A stretch of 5,876 nt of DNA from Planctomycetota bacterium (GTDB lineage Bacteria > Planctomycetota > Phycisphaerae > Sedimentisphaerales > Anaerohalosphaeraceae). Shown in pieces: positions 1 through 5,653 of this stretch. The position numbers and the translations under genes were made by a program. The notes beneath the pieces were generated by a model. The model was given only the letters and a program-made list of their open reading frames with translations. It was not told the DNA's origin and made no database searches. The DNA lies in assembly GCA_021160785.1 (NCBI GenBank), contig JAGHBX010000299.1, forward strand, positions 1 through 5,876. Reading direction: 5' to 3'. Numbering within the stretch: position 1 is the first letter of the stretch; each line of letters opens with the position of its first letter.

Positions 1-81
1 CCATTGAGGATAAATAATCCGCAATAGAGCCTGCATCATCACGCAAGCCTGTTTTCCTGAGATGAGAAAGCCTTTTTCTGC

Positions 82-109
82 TTGACTTGCCCTTGTCAGA
101 GCGTATAAT
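82..109 (+). promoter_or_regulatory. sigma-70-type promoter of the first prepilin gene
   Basis: A -35 box TTGACT (82-87) and a perfect -10 box TATAAT (104-109) are separated by 16 nt. The predicted transcription start is near 116. The -10 box runs into a perfect 10-bp palindrome, ATATCGATAT (108-117), that covers the predicted start point. The same elements are conserved in the copy at 1087-1114, which strengthens the call. Confidence 0.75.
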
Positions 110-115
110 ATCGAT

Positions 116-256
116 ATGGCAGGTGTTGCTGGATTTTACTTCAATTATGTCGTTTCAAGCCGCATGGTCGGTGTTTGCGGCGCGCCATGCGCAACCGTTG
201 ATGTCCCTGCCTCAGCATTGTGTCCCCGGTTCGACAAAAGTGGATTCCAATTTTAA
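116..256 (+). other. possible leader ORF (46 codons), copy 1
   Basis: An ATG lies exactly where transcription from the TTGACT/TATAAT promoter is predicted to begin, so it would be translated as a leaderless message. The frame is open for 46 codons and ends at TAA 254-256, inside the hairpin loop 10 nt before the prepilin ATG. The central part (Cys-Gly-Ala-Pro-Cys-Ala-Thr-Val-Asp-Val) is shared with copy 2, and three of the four substitutions in that part are synonymous in this frame. Against it, indels make the flanking parts of the peptide differ between copies, and an open frame of this length can arise by chance. No known family was recognised. Confidence 0.25.
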
Positions 257-266
257 GGAATTGGCA
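116..266 (+). promoter_or_regulatory. structured 5' leader of the first prepilin gene
   Basis: About 150 nt lie between the predicted transcription start and the ATG. Two potential hairpins are visible. The first pairs CGCATGG (161-167) with CCATGCG (185-191). The second pairs CCAATT (247-252) with AATTGG (259-264), leaving TTAAGG in the loop, so part of the Shine-Dalgarno sequence (AAGGA, 255-259) lies in the loop and stem just before the start codon. Both hairpins recur in the second copy. In copy 2 one base of the first stem changes C to T, which keeps a G-U pair. Control of translation by this structure is an inference; no known riboswitch class was recognised. Confidence 0.45.
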
Positions 267-1052
267 ATGAAGAAAGCCAAAGGTTTTACACTCATCGAAT
301 TGCTCGTAGTTATCGCAATTATTGCAATGTTGTTGGCAATCCTGGTTCCGGGCCTGAAAAGGGCAAAAGAATATGCCAAGAACATCGTTTGTCGCACGAA
401 CTGTCGGTCGTTAGCCCTGGCAACTAATTTATATGCTGATGAGAACGACCAGAAATTCTTTGCCTATATGTCCGGGCTGTACATTAACCAGCTTTCTCCG
501 TACATAGACGATTGCGACAAAGTGCGCTTTTGTCCTTCAACCATAATCCATAAGGCAAACCCAAACAGCGGCTACTGGGGCAATTCCAGGGAAGCCTGGC
601 GTTGGGTCAACGGAACAACGGAGCCCGAAAACGGTTCCTATGGGCTTAGCGGCTGGTGTTACAGTTACCCCTCTCCGTTGAATTGGGTGGGAATTGCTGA
701 ATCGACAAGATATCCGTGGCCTATCTACGGAAGCATCAAGATGCCTGCGATGGTTCCGGTTTTTTTCGATTGCGCCTGGGTTGATGCATGGCCTAAACAT
801 ACTGATATCATACCTGCTGCTCTGGACCTGGATGACCCCGGCGGCGGAAGCGACGGACCGGTCAACAATCACATCCGTCGTCTGATGCTCAGGCGTCATC
901 ATGGAATAACTAATATAGCTTTTGCTGATGGACATACAGAACCTGTCGAACTGAAGCATCTGTGGAATCTGAAATGGAGCAGGGAATTTGAACCACAGGG
1001 GATAGAGCAGACCAGATTCGACGGCACTCCAATATACAGGACGGTTAATTGA
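267..1052 (+). CDS. prepilin-type protein with H-X9-DG motif (first copy)
   Basis: A 261-residue type IV pilin/type II secretion pseudopilin-like protein. The N-terminus MKKAKG-FTLIE is a class III prepilin signal: cleavage by prepilin peptidase is expected after Gly6, with Phe7 as +1 and Glu11 as the usual +5 glutamate. A single hydrophobic helix follows (about residues 8-29) and anchors the protein before assembly. The C-terminal domain holds Cys42/Cys46, a 'CPS' at 89-91 and the processing-associated H-X9-DG motif (His211, Asp221, Gly222), typical of the large DUF1559-like pilin families of planctomycetes. The ATG at 267 is chosen because AAGGA lies 7 nt upstream and the prepilin leader is then a normal 6 residues. 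The frame stays open back to 87, but that part is not conserved as protein in the second copy. The exact role (minor pilin, secretion pseudopilin or surface protein) is unknown; no secretion machinery genes are adjacent. Confidence 0.92.
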   Translation: MKKAKGFTLIELLVVIAIIAMLLAILVPGLKRAKEYAKNIVCRTNCRSLALATNLYADENDQKFFAYMSGLYINQLSPYIDDCDKVRFCPSTIIHKANPNSGYWGNSREAWRWVNGTTEPENGSYGLSGWCYSYPSPLNWVGIAESTRYPWPIYGSIKMPAMVPVFFDCAWVDAWPKHTDIIPAALDLDDPGGGSDGPVNNHIRRLMLRRHHGITNIAFADGHTEPVELKHLWNLKWSREFEPQGIEQTRFDGTPIYRTVN

Positions 1053-1086
1053 CCTAACCGACAGCATTTGCAACGGTATTATCTAC

Positions 1087-1114
1087 TTGACTTGCCCTTG
1101 TCAGAGCGTATAAT
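1087..1114 (+). promoter_or_regulatory. sigma-70-type promoter of the second prepilin gene
   Basis: TTGACT (1087-1092), a 16-nt spacer and TATAAT (1109-1114), identical to the first copy including the spacer. The palindrome ATATCGATAT recurs at 1113-1122. Having its own promoter means the second prepilin gene need not depend on read-through from the first. Confidence 0.75.
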
Positions 1115-1120
1115 ATCGAT

Positions 1121-1269
1121 ATGGCAGGTGTTGCTGATTTTTTACTTCAATTATGTCGTTTCAAGCCGCATGGTGGTGTTTGCGGTGCCTCATGCGCAAC
1201 CGTTGATGTCCCTGCCTCGGCATTGTCCCCGGTTCGACAAAAGTGGATTCCAATTTTAAGGAATTGGCA
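1121..1269 (+). promoter_or_regulatory. structured 5' leader of the second prepilin gene
   Basis: Counterpart of the leader at 116-266. The first hairpin pairs CGCATGG (1167-1173) with TCATGCG (1190-1196), using a G-U pair where copy 1 has G-C. The second pairs CCAATT (1250-1255) with AATTGG (1262-1267) around the Shine-Dalgarno region, unchanged from copy 1. The loop of the first hairpin and the region before it carry most of the differences between the copies. Confidence 0.45.
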
Positions 1270-1273
1270 ATGA
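1121..1273 (+). other. possible leader ORF (50 codons), copy 2, overlapping the prepilin start
   Basis: An ATG at the predicted +1 opens a 50-codon frame whose TGA (1271-1273) overlaps the prepilin ATG (1270-1272) as ATGA, the classic arrangement for translational coupling. It begins Met-Ala-Gly-Val-Ala as in copy 1. It differs for about a dozen residues between a +1 and a -1 indel, returns to the shared Gly-Val-Cys-Gly-Ala segment, and then diverges again after a 2-nt deletion. The changing C-terminus argues against a conserved peptide, while the frame restoration and mostly synonymous changes argue for one. It may be a regulatory leader ORF or chance. Confidence 0.25.
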
Positions 1274-2151
1274 AGAAAGCCAAAGGTTTTACACTCATCG
1301 AATTGCTCGTAGTTATTGCAATTATTGCCCTGTTGCTGGCAATTCTGGTTCCGGCTCTCAACCGCGTTAAGGTCCAGGCGACGGGAATAGTCTGCCTGAG
1401 CCACCTTGACGGACTGACCATGGCGTGGGTCCTGTACGCCGAGGACAATGACACCAAGGTCGTCGGCCCAACCCCATATGGTCCGGACGCTTATACAAAC
1501 GAACGAGTTCCACCCACGCCAACGGGGGCGCTTCGAAGGGTGTGGAACTTTGTGGGTTCACCACACGATCAAAATGGCAGCGGTAGAAATGATGTGCTGG
1601 AAGACGAGTTGCGAGGCTTCCGCACCGGCGGACTGTGGGGTTATGCCGAGACAGAAAAGATATACCATTGTCTTTCGGACAAGCGATATCTGAAACCCCC
1701 GACCGGTGACGGCTCTGGCAGTTGGGGACTGAAGGGTGGCTATCGGTCATATTCTCTCGGGGCAGTATGGAACTGCTATACACCCGGCTGGAATACCGAT
1801 GAGAACATGGTGGTGGTCTATAGCACAAGCGAGATTGTCTCACCCGCCTATAAGATGGTCTTTCTTGAAGAGAACGACGGCTACGGCTACAACGGCAATA
1901 CATTCAACTTCTTTCTAAACACACGGGCCTACTGGGGCGACCCGTTTTCGGTATCCCACGGTAATCGAAGCACATTCGGTTTTGCCGACGGTCATGCCGA
2001 GATGCACGAGTGGAAAGATCAGAGCACTCGCGACATGGCCGAGGAAAATATAAAACTGAAGTATCTGTATGCCGGGGAGCATGAGGATATTGACTGGTTC
2101 CGTCAGCATTATGTGCCCGGCAGAATGCCCGCGGCGTTAAGGAATATCTGA
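1270..2151 (+). CDS. prepilin-type protein with H-X9-DG motif (second copy)
   Basis: A 293-residue pilin-like protein with the same first 20 residues as its neighbour: prepilin peptidase site after Gly6, Phe7 at +1, Glu11 at +5, then a hydrophobic helix to about residue 29. The rest is a divergent relative. The segment around Cys42 and 'LYAEDND' (55-61) aligns without gaps to the first protein, and the C-terminus carries His230-X9-Asp240-Gly241 followed by His. Between these it differs in length and sequence, with an aromatic-rich middle (residues 150-225) expected to form the beta-sheet domain. The ATG at 1270 has AAGGA 7 nt upstream. An in-frame GTG at 1243 would add nine residues, including two acidic ones, and would place the Shine-Dalgarno inside the gene, so it was not used. 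The substrate or assembly system cannot be told from the window. Confidence 0.92.
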   Translation: MKKAKGFTLIELLVVIAIIALLLAILVPALNRVKVQATGIVCLSHLDGLTMAWVLYAEDNDTKVVGPTPYGPDAYTNERVPPTPTGALRRVWNFVGSPHDQNGSGRNDVLEDELRGFRTGGLWGYAETEKIYHCLSDKRYLKPPTGDGSGSWGLKGGYRSYSLGAVWNCYTPGWNTDENMVVVYSTSEIVSPAYKMVFLEENDGYGYNGNTFNFFLNTRAYWGDPFSVSHGNRSTFGFADGHAEMHEWKDQSTRDMAEENIKLKYLYAGEHEDIDWFRQHYVPGRMPAALRNI

Positions 2152-2266
2152 TCAAGCCCCATCGGAGGCGGTTGAATCTTCAGCGTGTGTCTTCCTGCGA
2201 ATCACTATTCCGGTTGAGATTATTCCTCGCGATTGCTCAGGCGACCATACGATGTGGACGGGCGCT

Positions 2267-2989
2267 TTATTCGATGTGGATGACGCCCTGTTTTCTGTCG
2301 GCGTCGAGCGAGGCCTTTTTGACGGCGTCGTAGAGGCGCCTTGGTCCGCGGACTTTGACAAAATCGAAGGTGGGGTCCGTCTCGTCCTTGGTCACGAGGG
2401 TAACGGTTCCGATTCCGAGGATGCAATCTACAAGTGAGCGGTGGAGTTTGAGGTCGACGACGCGGAACATATCGAGGTTGTCGATCTTGCGGCTGAATAT
2501 ACCGCGTGTCCATTCGATCCGGTCGGGGCCGACTTCATAGCTGGTGCTCTTGAGCAAGGCGATTCTATACGTGGCGAACAGCAGCGTTGCCGCGGCAAGA
2601 CCGAGTCCGGTGATCTCGATGTAGCCGATGATGGCGTTGACGTGTTCGACGGTTAGCTGGGCGGTGGGCTTGAAGAGTCTGTCAAGCGGGTAAAAGGCCA
2701 TGCCGAGCGATATAGAAAGCATAATCGCACAGCCGGTCATCGGGCGGATAAGGGCAAACACCGACGGCCTGCCCCAGTAGAGAGTGTCATCGTCGTCCTC
2801 GGTCTCGTCGTCGTCTTCCTCGTCCCGGTGAAAGGTTTGCGGCGGCGCCGCTGGCGGCGCAGAAGCCCACTTGATGCGGGGATCGAGGAATTCGCAGCAG
2901 AAACGGCACTTGACCGCCTCTGCCAGAATGGTCTCCGCACAAAAGGGACACTTCTTTGTTTTCTGTTTTGTCTTTGTTGTGTTGGACAT
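2267..2989 (-). CDS. zinc-ribbon and PH-domain (bPH_2/YdbS-like) membrane protein
   Basis: A 240-residue protein with three visible parts. Residues 14-31 form a zinc ribbon (Cys14-X2-Cys17-X10-Cys28-X2-Cys31). A proline/alanine linker and a strongly acidic stretch (56-68, almost all Asp/Glu) follow. Two hydrophobic segments (about 77-101 and 118-145) should span the membrane. The C-terminal part (about 147-230) matches the bacterial PH domain 2 pattern, with Tyr-Glu-Val, an arginine-containing turn after 'RGIFSRKI', and the Leu-Gly-Ile-Gly-Thr-Val strand, as in the YdbS/YdbT-type proteins. The family's function is poorly known; membrane association and a cytoplasmic zinc ribbon are inferences. 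It starts 28 nt after the GH5 stop on the same strand, so the two are probably co-transcribed. No Shine-Dalgarno is apparent before the ATG (revcomp of 2987-2989). Confidence 0.85.
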   Translation of the reverse strand: MSNTTKTKQKTKKCPFCAETILAEAVKCRFCCEFLDPRIKWASAPPAAPPQTFHRDEEDDDETEDDDDTLYWGRPSVFALIRPMTGCAIMLSISLGMAFYPLDRLFKPTAQLTVEHVNAIIGYIEITGLGLAAATLLFATYRIALLKSTSYEVGPDRIEWTRGIFSRKIDNLDMFRVVDLKLHRSLVDCILGIGTVTLVTKDETDPTFDFVKVRGPRRLYDAVKKASLDADRKQGVIHIE

Positions 2990-3017
2990 TAACGTTGTCG
3001 TCTGGTTTTGTTAGAGT

Positions 3018-4103
3018 CTAATATTCCTGTAAAACGTTCAGCATTTTTCGGTCGAGTTTATGGCCGTGGAAGTCTTCGTAGTCGACGTCGCTTCGGCCTG
3101 AGTCCATGATGCCGAAGCTACCCCGAAAATTCCAGATTGCATAGCCGATGCCGTGGCCGGTGAGAATATCGAGCACGTCGCGAAGCCACGGCAAAACGAC
3201 ATTGTGCGGCGTCTTGTTGTAAACGCCTCCTTCGCCGCAGTGGACGGGCACGCCCTGCTTCTTTATCTCGATCCAGGGTTTGTAGTGTTCTTCGAGTCGT
3301 TTTCGGTCCCAGCCGTTTCCGGGCCAGGCTGGGGTGGGGAAGTTTTTACTGTTGACCCAGCTTGCCTTGTAGTGGGAAATCGACATAGGCTCGTATGCGC
3401 GTGTACTCTGAACGAGACCGAGATCGGCGAGTTCGGGGCATGGTTTTCGCGACCATTGAAGCCCGTCGATGCTGATGATCCGGTCGGGACTTATCTTCCG
3501 AATCGCCTTGACGGTGGTCCGCATGACTCGTTCATGGTCGGCACGCGTCATGCGTTCGGGGCTGATACTGCCCGGTTCGTTGATGAGGTTGAAGCTGATT
3601 TTGTCTTTGGATATTCCCTTGTAGCGTTTGGCGATCATGGTCCACTGGAAGACGAAGGCGTCGAGTGCGGATTTATCTTTCCACAGGCTGTGCGGTTCTG
3701 TGAATTCGCGGTTGACGCTGTAGCCGGGTCCGCGGTGGAAGTTCAGGCAGACGTGGATATTGTGTTTTTGGCCGAGGTCGATTGCGCGGTCGAGCTTTTG
3801 GAGCATTGCTTCATTAATCTTGTAATCGTCTCCGTCGACGATCCAGAGGCGGTAGCACAGCGGCAGCCGGACAAAGTCAAAGCCCCAGTCGCGGATGTAC
3901 TTGAAGTCGTCTTCGGCAAAGTCGCCCTTGCTCCGCATAGTAAACATGTCGAGCAGGTTAAAGCCTCGCCAGCGCGGGATGATCGGCGGCCGTAAGCTTT
4001 TTTGCGCCGCGGACCGGGCACAGACAGTGCGTGTGTACGGCGAAAGGGCCGTAGAAGTGACAGCCGCAGCGGTCAGTTTCAAAAAATCGCGTCGATTGCT
4101 CAT
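3018..4103 (-). CDS. Tat-exported glycoside hydrolase family 5 (cellulase-type) enzyme
   Basis: A 361-residue enzyme. The N-terminus has a twin-arginine export signal (Asn-Arg4-Arg5-Asp-Phe-Leu-Lys followed by an Ala/Thr-rich stretch), so it should be exported folded. The mature part is a GH5 TIM barrel: 'WRGFNL' at the first strand, 'VRLP' (Arg80), 'NFHRGPG' (His123), 'LINEP' with acid/base Glu176, 'ISHY' (His244-Tyr245), 'HCGEGG' with nucleophile Glu291, and Trp324 in 'IWNFRG'. All residues expected for a retaining beta-glycosidase are present, so it is probably active on a beta-glucan or beta-mannan type polysaccharide; the substrate and subfamily cannot be read by eye. No carbohydrate-binding module is attached. 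Of three nearby ATGs, the one at 4101-4103 is chosen because GAGGGAG lies 6 nt upstream and the Tat motif then sits at the very start; upstream ATGs at 4107-4109 and 4116-4118 are alternatives. Confidence 0.92.
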   Translation of the reverse strand: MSNRRDFLKLTAAAVTSTALSPYTRTVCARSAAQKSLRPPIIPRWRGFNLLDMFTMRSKGDFAEDDFKYIRDWGFDFVRLPLCYRLWIVDGDDYKINEAMLQKLDRAIDLGQKHNIHVCLNFHRGPGYSVNREFTEPHSLWKDKSALDAFVFQWTMIAKRYKGISKDKISFNLINEPGSISPERMTRADHERVMRTTVKAIRKISPDRIISIDGLQWSRKPCPELADLGLVQSTRAYEPMSISHYKASWVNSKNFPTPAWPGNGWDRKRLEEHYKPWIEIKKQGVPVHCGEGGVYNKTPHNVVLPWLRDVLDILTGHGIGYAIWNFRGSFGIMDSGRSDVDYEDFHGHKLDRKMLNVLQEY

Positions 4104-4151
4104 AATCATCTCCCTCATTTAATCGTCATTTTGCCCCCCGCAGCATTGACT

Positions 4152-4179
4152 ATTTTAGCGTCGCAGGGGCTTTAAGCAA
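4152..4179 (-). promoter_or_regulatory. candidate promoter for the GH5 gene
   Basis: On the minus strand, TTGCTT (complement of 4174-4179) and TAAAAT (complement of 4152-4157) are separated by 16 nt. They lie about 50 nt upstream of the GH5 start. The match to the sigma-70 consensus is moderate and rests on sequence alone. Confidence 0.4.
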
Positions 4180-4221
4180 GGCAAATCGCGTTTTGCGGTG
4201 TTGCCGGGCGGATATGGTACT

Positions 4222-4249
4222 TTGAATTGCAGCCTGGTTTTGTTATAAT
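4222..4249 (+). promoter_or_regulatory. promoter of der
   Basis: TTGAAT (4222-4227), a 16-nt spacer and a perfect TATAAT (4244-4249). The predicted start near 4256 leaves a leader of about 43 nt before the der ATG. The spacing and -10 box are the same as in the prepilin promoters. Confidence 0.65.
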
Positions 4250-4298
4250 CGCCGGTCCGTTGTAATCGTAAGTTTTCTTGTTTTGCAGAGGTTTTGCT

Positions 4299-5612
4299 AT
4301 GGCGCTGCCCGTAGTTGCGATAATTGGTCGCCCTAATGTGGGCAAAAGCAGTCTGTTGAACGCTCTGGCTGGCCGGATGATTAGCATCGTCGAGCCGACG
4401 GCGGGCGTTACGCGCGATCGCGTGTCGGCGATTGTAGACGCAGACGACCGCTTTTTCGAATTGGTCGACATGGGAGGCTACGGCATTGTCGACAGCGATG
4501 CACTGAGCGAGCACGTGGAAAACCAGATTCACCAGGGCATTGCCGCGGCGAACCTTGCGCTCTTTGTTGTGGATGTTCGCGAGGGGGTCATGTCGCTGGA
4601 CGTAACGATTGCTCAGCTTCTTCGCAAGAGCGGACTGAGAGTGATCCTCGTTGCCAACAAGTGCGATTCCGCCAGGCAGTCGGCCCAGGCGGGTGAGTTT
4701 TCGCGGTTGGGGTTTGGCGAAGCCTTGTGTGTATCGGCGACAAACCGCGTCAACCAGACGGTTCTCATGGAGCGTATTGTCGGCGAACTGGAGCACCTGC
4801 CCGCCGAGACACCCGAAAAGGAAGTGATGAAGATTGCGCTGGTTGGCAAACGCAACGCCGGAAAGAGCACGTTGATCAATGCAATCTGCGGACAGGATCG
4901 CGTCATCGTCAGCGAGATACCCGGGACAACACGCGACGCCGTCGATGTGCGATTCGAAAAGGACGGCAAAGTATTCGTGGCGATCGATACCGCCGGTGTG
5001 CGCAAGAAGGGCAAGATGTCCGGCGATATCGAGTTTTACAGTTATGTACGCGCAACCCGGAGTATCACGCGGGCGGATGTGATCCTGTTCCTGATCGACT
5101 CGACGCTGAAGGTTTCGCAGATCGACAAGAAACTGGCGCGTTTTATCGAAGACGAATACAAGCCCTGCATAATTGTGATTAACAAGTGGGATCTCGCCAA
5201 GGATTTTGCCGACACGGAAGATTACTCCGATTATCTGGGGGAGGTTCTGCCGGGTCTTAGGCATGTGCCGATCGCGTTTACCACAGCGACTGAAGGCAAA
5301 AACGTCCAGAGTGTTCTCGATCTGGCCGCCGAACTGTTCAAGCAGGCATCGACGCGGATCCCCACGCCCATGTTGAACAAAGCTATCGAGAGGTTGTCGG
5401 CAGAGAGGGTGGGCGGATCCCGCAAAAAGGGAGGCAACCCGAGAATCTATTACGGCACGCAGGTGGCGGTCAGGCCGATATCGCTTCTGCTGTTTGTCAA
5501 CCGCCCGGAGTTGTTCGACGAACCCTTCGAGCGTTTCGCAACCGGCAGGCTGAGAGAATGGTTAGATATACAAGAGGTTCCGATTCGTCTGCTCCTTCGC
5601 GCAAGACGCTGA
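4299..5612 (+). CDS. der: ribosome-assembly GTPase Der (EngA)
   Basis: A 437-residue GTPase required for maturation of the 50S ribosomal subunit, of normal family length. It has the diagnostic tandem G domains plus a C-terminal KH-like domain. G domain 1: P-loop GRPNVGKS (10-17), Thr38 in 'GVTRDR', DMGG (57-60), NKCD (120-123), SAT (146-148). G domain 2: P-loop GKRNAGKS (183-190), PGTTRD (208-213), DTAG (230-233), NKWD (295-298). The KH-like part (about 351-437) includes the typical 'YYGTQVAVRP' and 'FVNRPELF' segments and ends in a basic tail. Position 58 is Met where most Der proteins have Thr, and the second P-loop departs from the usual GRPNVGKS; both keep the Gly-Lys-Ser core. The ATG at 4299 is chosen over one at 4278 because AGAGG lies 7 nt upstream and the P-loop is then at the usual distance from the N-terminus. 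Confidence 0.98.
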   Translation: MALPVVAIIGRPNVGKSSLLNALAGRMISIVEPTAGVTRDRVSAIVDADDRFFELVDMGGYGIVDSDALSEHVENQIHQGIAAANLALFVVDVREGVMSLDVTIAQLLRKSGLRVILVANKCDSARQSAQAGEFSRLGFGEALCVSATNRVNQTVLMERIVGELEHLPAETPEKEVMKIALVGKRNAGKSTLINAICGQDRVIVSEIPGTTRDAVDVRFEKDGKVFVAIDTAGVRKKGKMSGDIEFYSYVRATRSITRADVILFLIDSTLKVSQIDKKLARFIEDEYKPCIIVINKWDLAKDFADTEDYSDYLGEVLPGLRHVPIAFTTATEGKNVQSVLDLAAELFKQASTRIPTPMLNKAIERLSAERVGGSRKKGGNPRIYYGTQVAVRPISLLLFVNRPELFDEPFERFATGRLREWLDIQEVPIRLLLRARR

Positions 5613-5653
5613 TGAGATTTACTGTTTGACAGTTGAAATTCAGGAGAGTACCA

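Larger units (their letters stand above)
77..351 (+). repeat. 5' cassette, copy 1: promoter, leader and prepilin N-terminus
   Basis: First copy of a ~275-nt direct repeat whose second copy is at 1082-1354. By hand alignment the copies differ by about a dozen substitutions and three short indels (net 2 nt shorter in copy 2). The block 223-313, spanning the end of the leader, the ribosome binding site, the start codon and the first ~15 codons, has no difference at all. Similarity stops abruptly near codon 29 of the downstream gene. The unit therefore carries promoter, untranslated leader and signal/transmembrane segment, but not the rest of the protein. No terminal inverted repeats or target-site duplications are seen, so it is not an insertion sequence. 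Confidence 0.93.
1082..1354 (+). repeat. 5' cassette, copy 2: promoter, leader and prepilin N-terminus
   Basis: Second copy of the direct repeat at 77-351, offset by 1005 nt at the promoter and 1003 nt at the start codon. Relative to copy 1 it has a 1-nt gain near 1137, a 1-nt loss near 1174 and a 2-nt loss near 1225. The block 1226-1316 is identical to 223-313. It begins only about 30 nt after the stop of the first prepilin gene, so almost the whole gap between the two genes is cassette. Confidence 0.93.

Noticed and set aside
1..76. Possible end of an upstream gene or start of a minus-strand gene
   Set aside because: All three forward frames meet stops by position 27, and the open reverse frames are too short and carry no recognisable motif, so nothing can be assigned.
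87..266. Upstream in-frame extension of the first prepilin gene, adding 60 residues
   Set aside because: It begins inside the -35 box, precedes the predicted transcription start, and its frame is broken by indels in the second copy. The internal ATG at 267 has a good ribosome binding site and gives a normal prepilin leader.
1056..1075. ACCG/CGGT inverted repeat after the first prepilin gene as a terminator
   Set aside because: A 4-bp stem with a long loop and no T-run is not enough.
1367..1903. 178-codon minus-strand open frame opposite the second prepilin gene (and a similar one at 537-1073)
   Set aside because: The arginine/serine-rich translation lacks any domain and overlaps a well-supported gene in full.
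2152..2361. 69-codon minus-strand frame overlapping the end of the PH-domain gene
   Set aside because: It overlaps the conserved C-terminus of the PH-domain protein in another frame, and its low-complexity translation has no recognisable family.
3153..3995. 280-codon open frame on the plus strand opposite the GH5 gene
   Set aside because: It lies wholly inside a confidently identified GH5 gene with all catalytic residues, its translation resembles no family I know, and it has no promoter or ribosome binding site of note. Long antisense frames are common opposite genes with biased codon use.
4155..5264. 369-codon open frame on the minus strand opposite der
   Set aside because: It covers most of der, which is certain from its motifs, and extends through the der promoter region. 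The translation shows no recognisable domain and is best explained as a codon-bias shadow.
5621..5633. Small inverted repeat ACTGT/ACAGT after der as a terminator
   Set aside because: The stem is only 5 bp with a 3-nt loop and no T-run follows, so it is too weak to call an intrinsic terminator.
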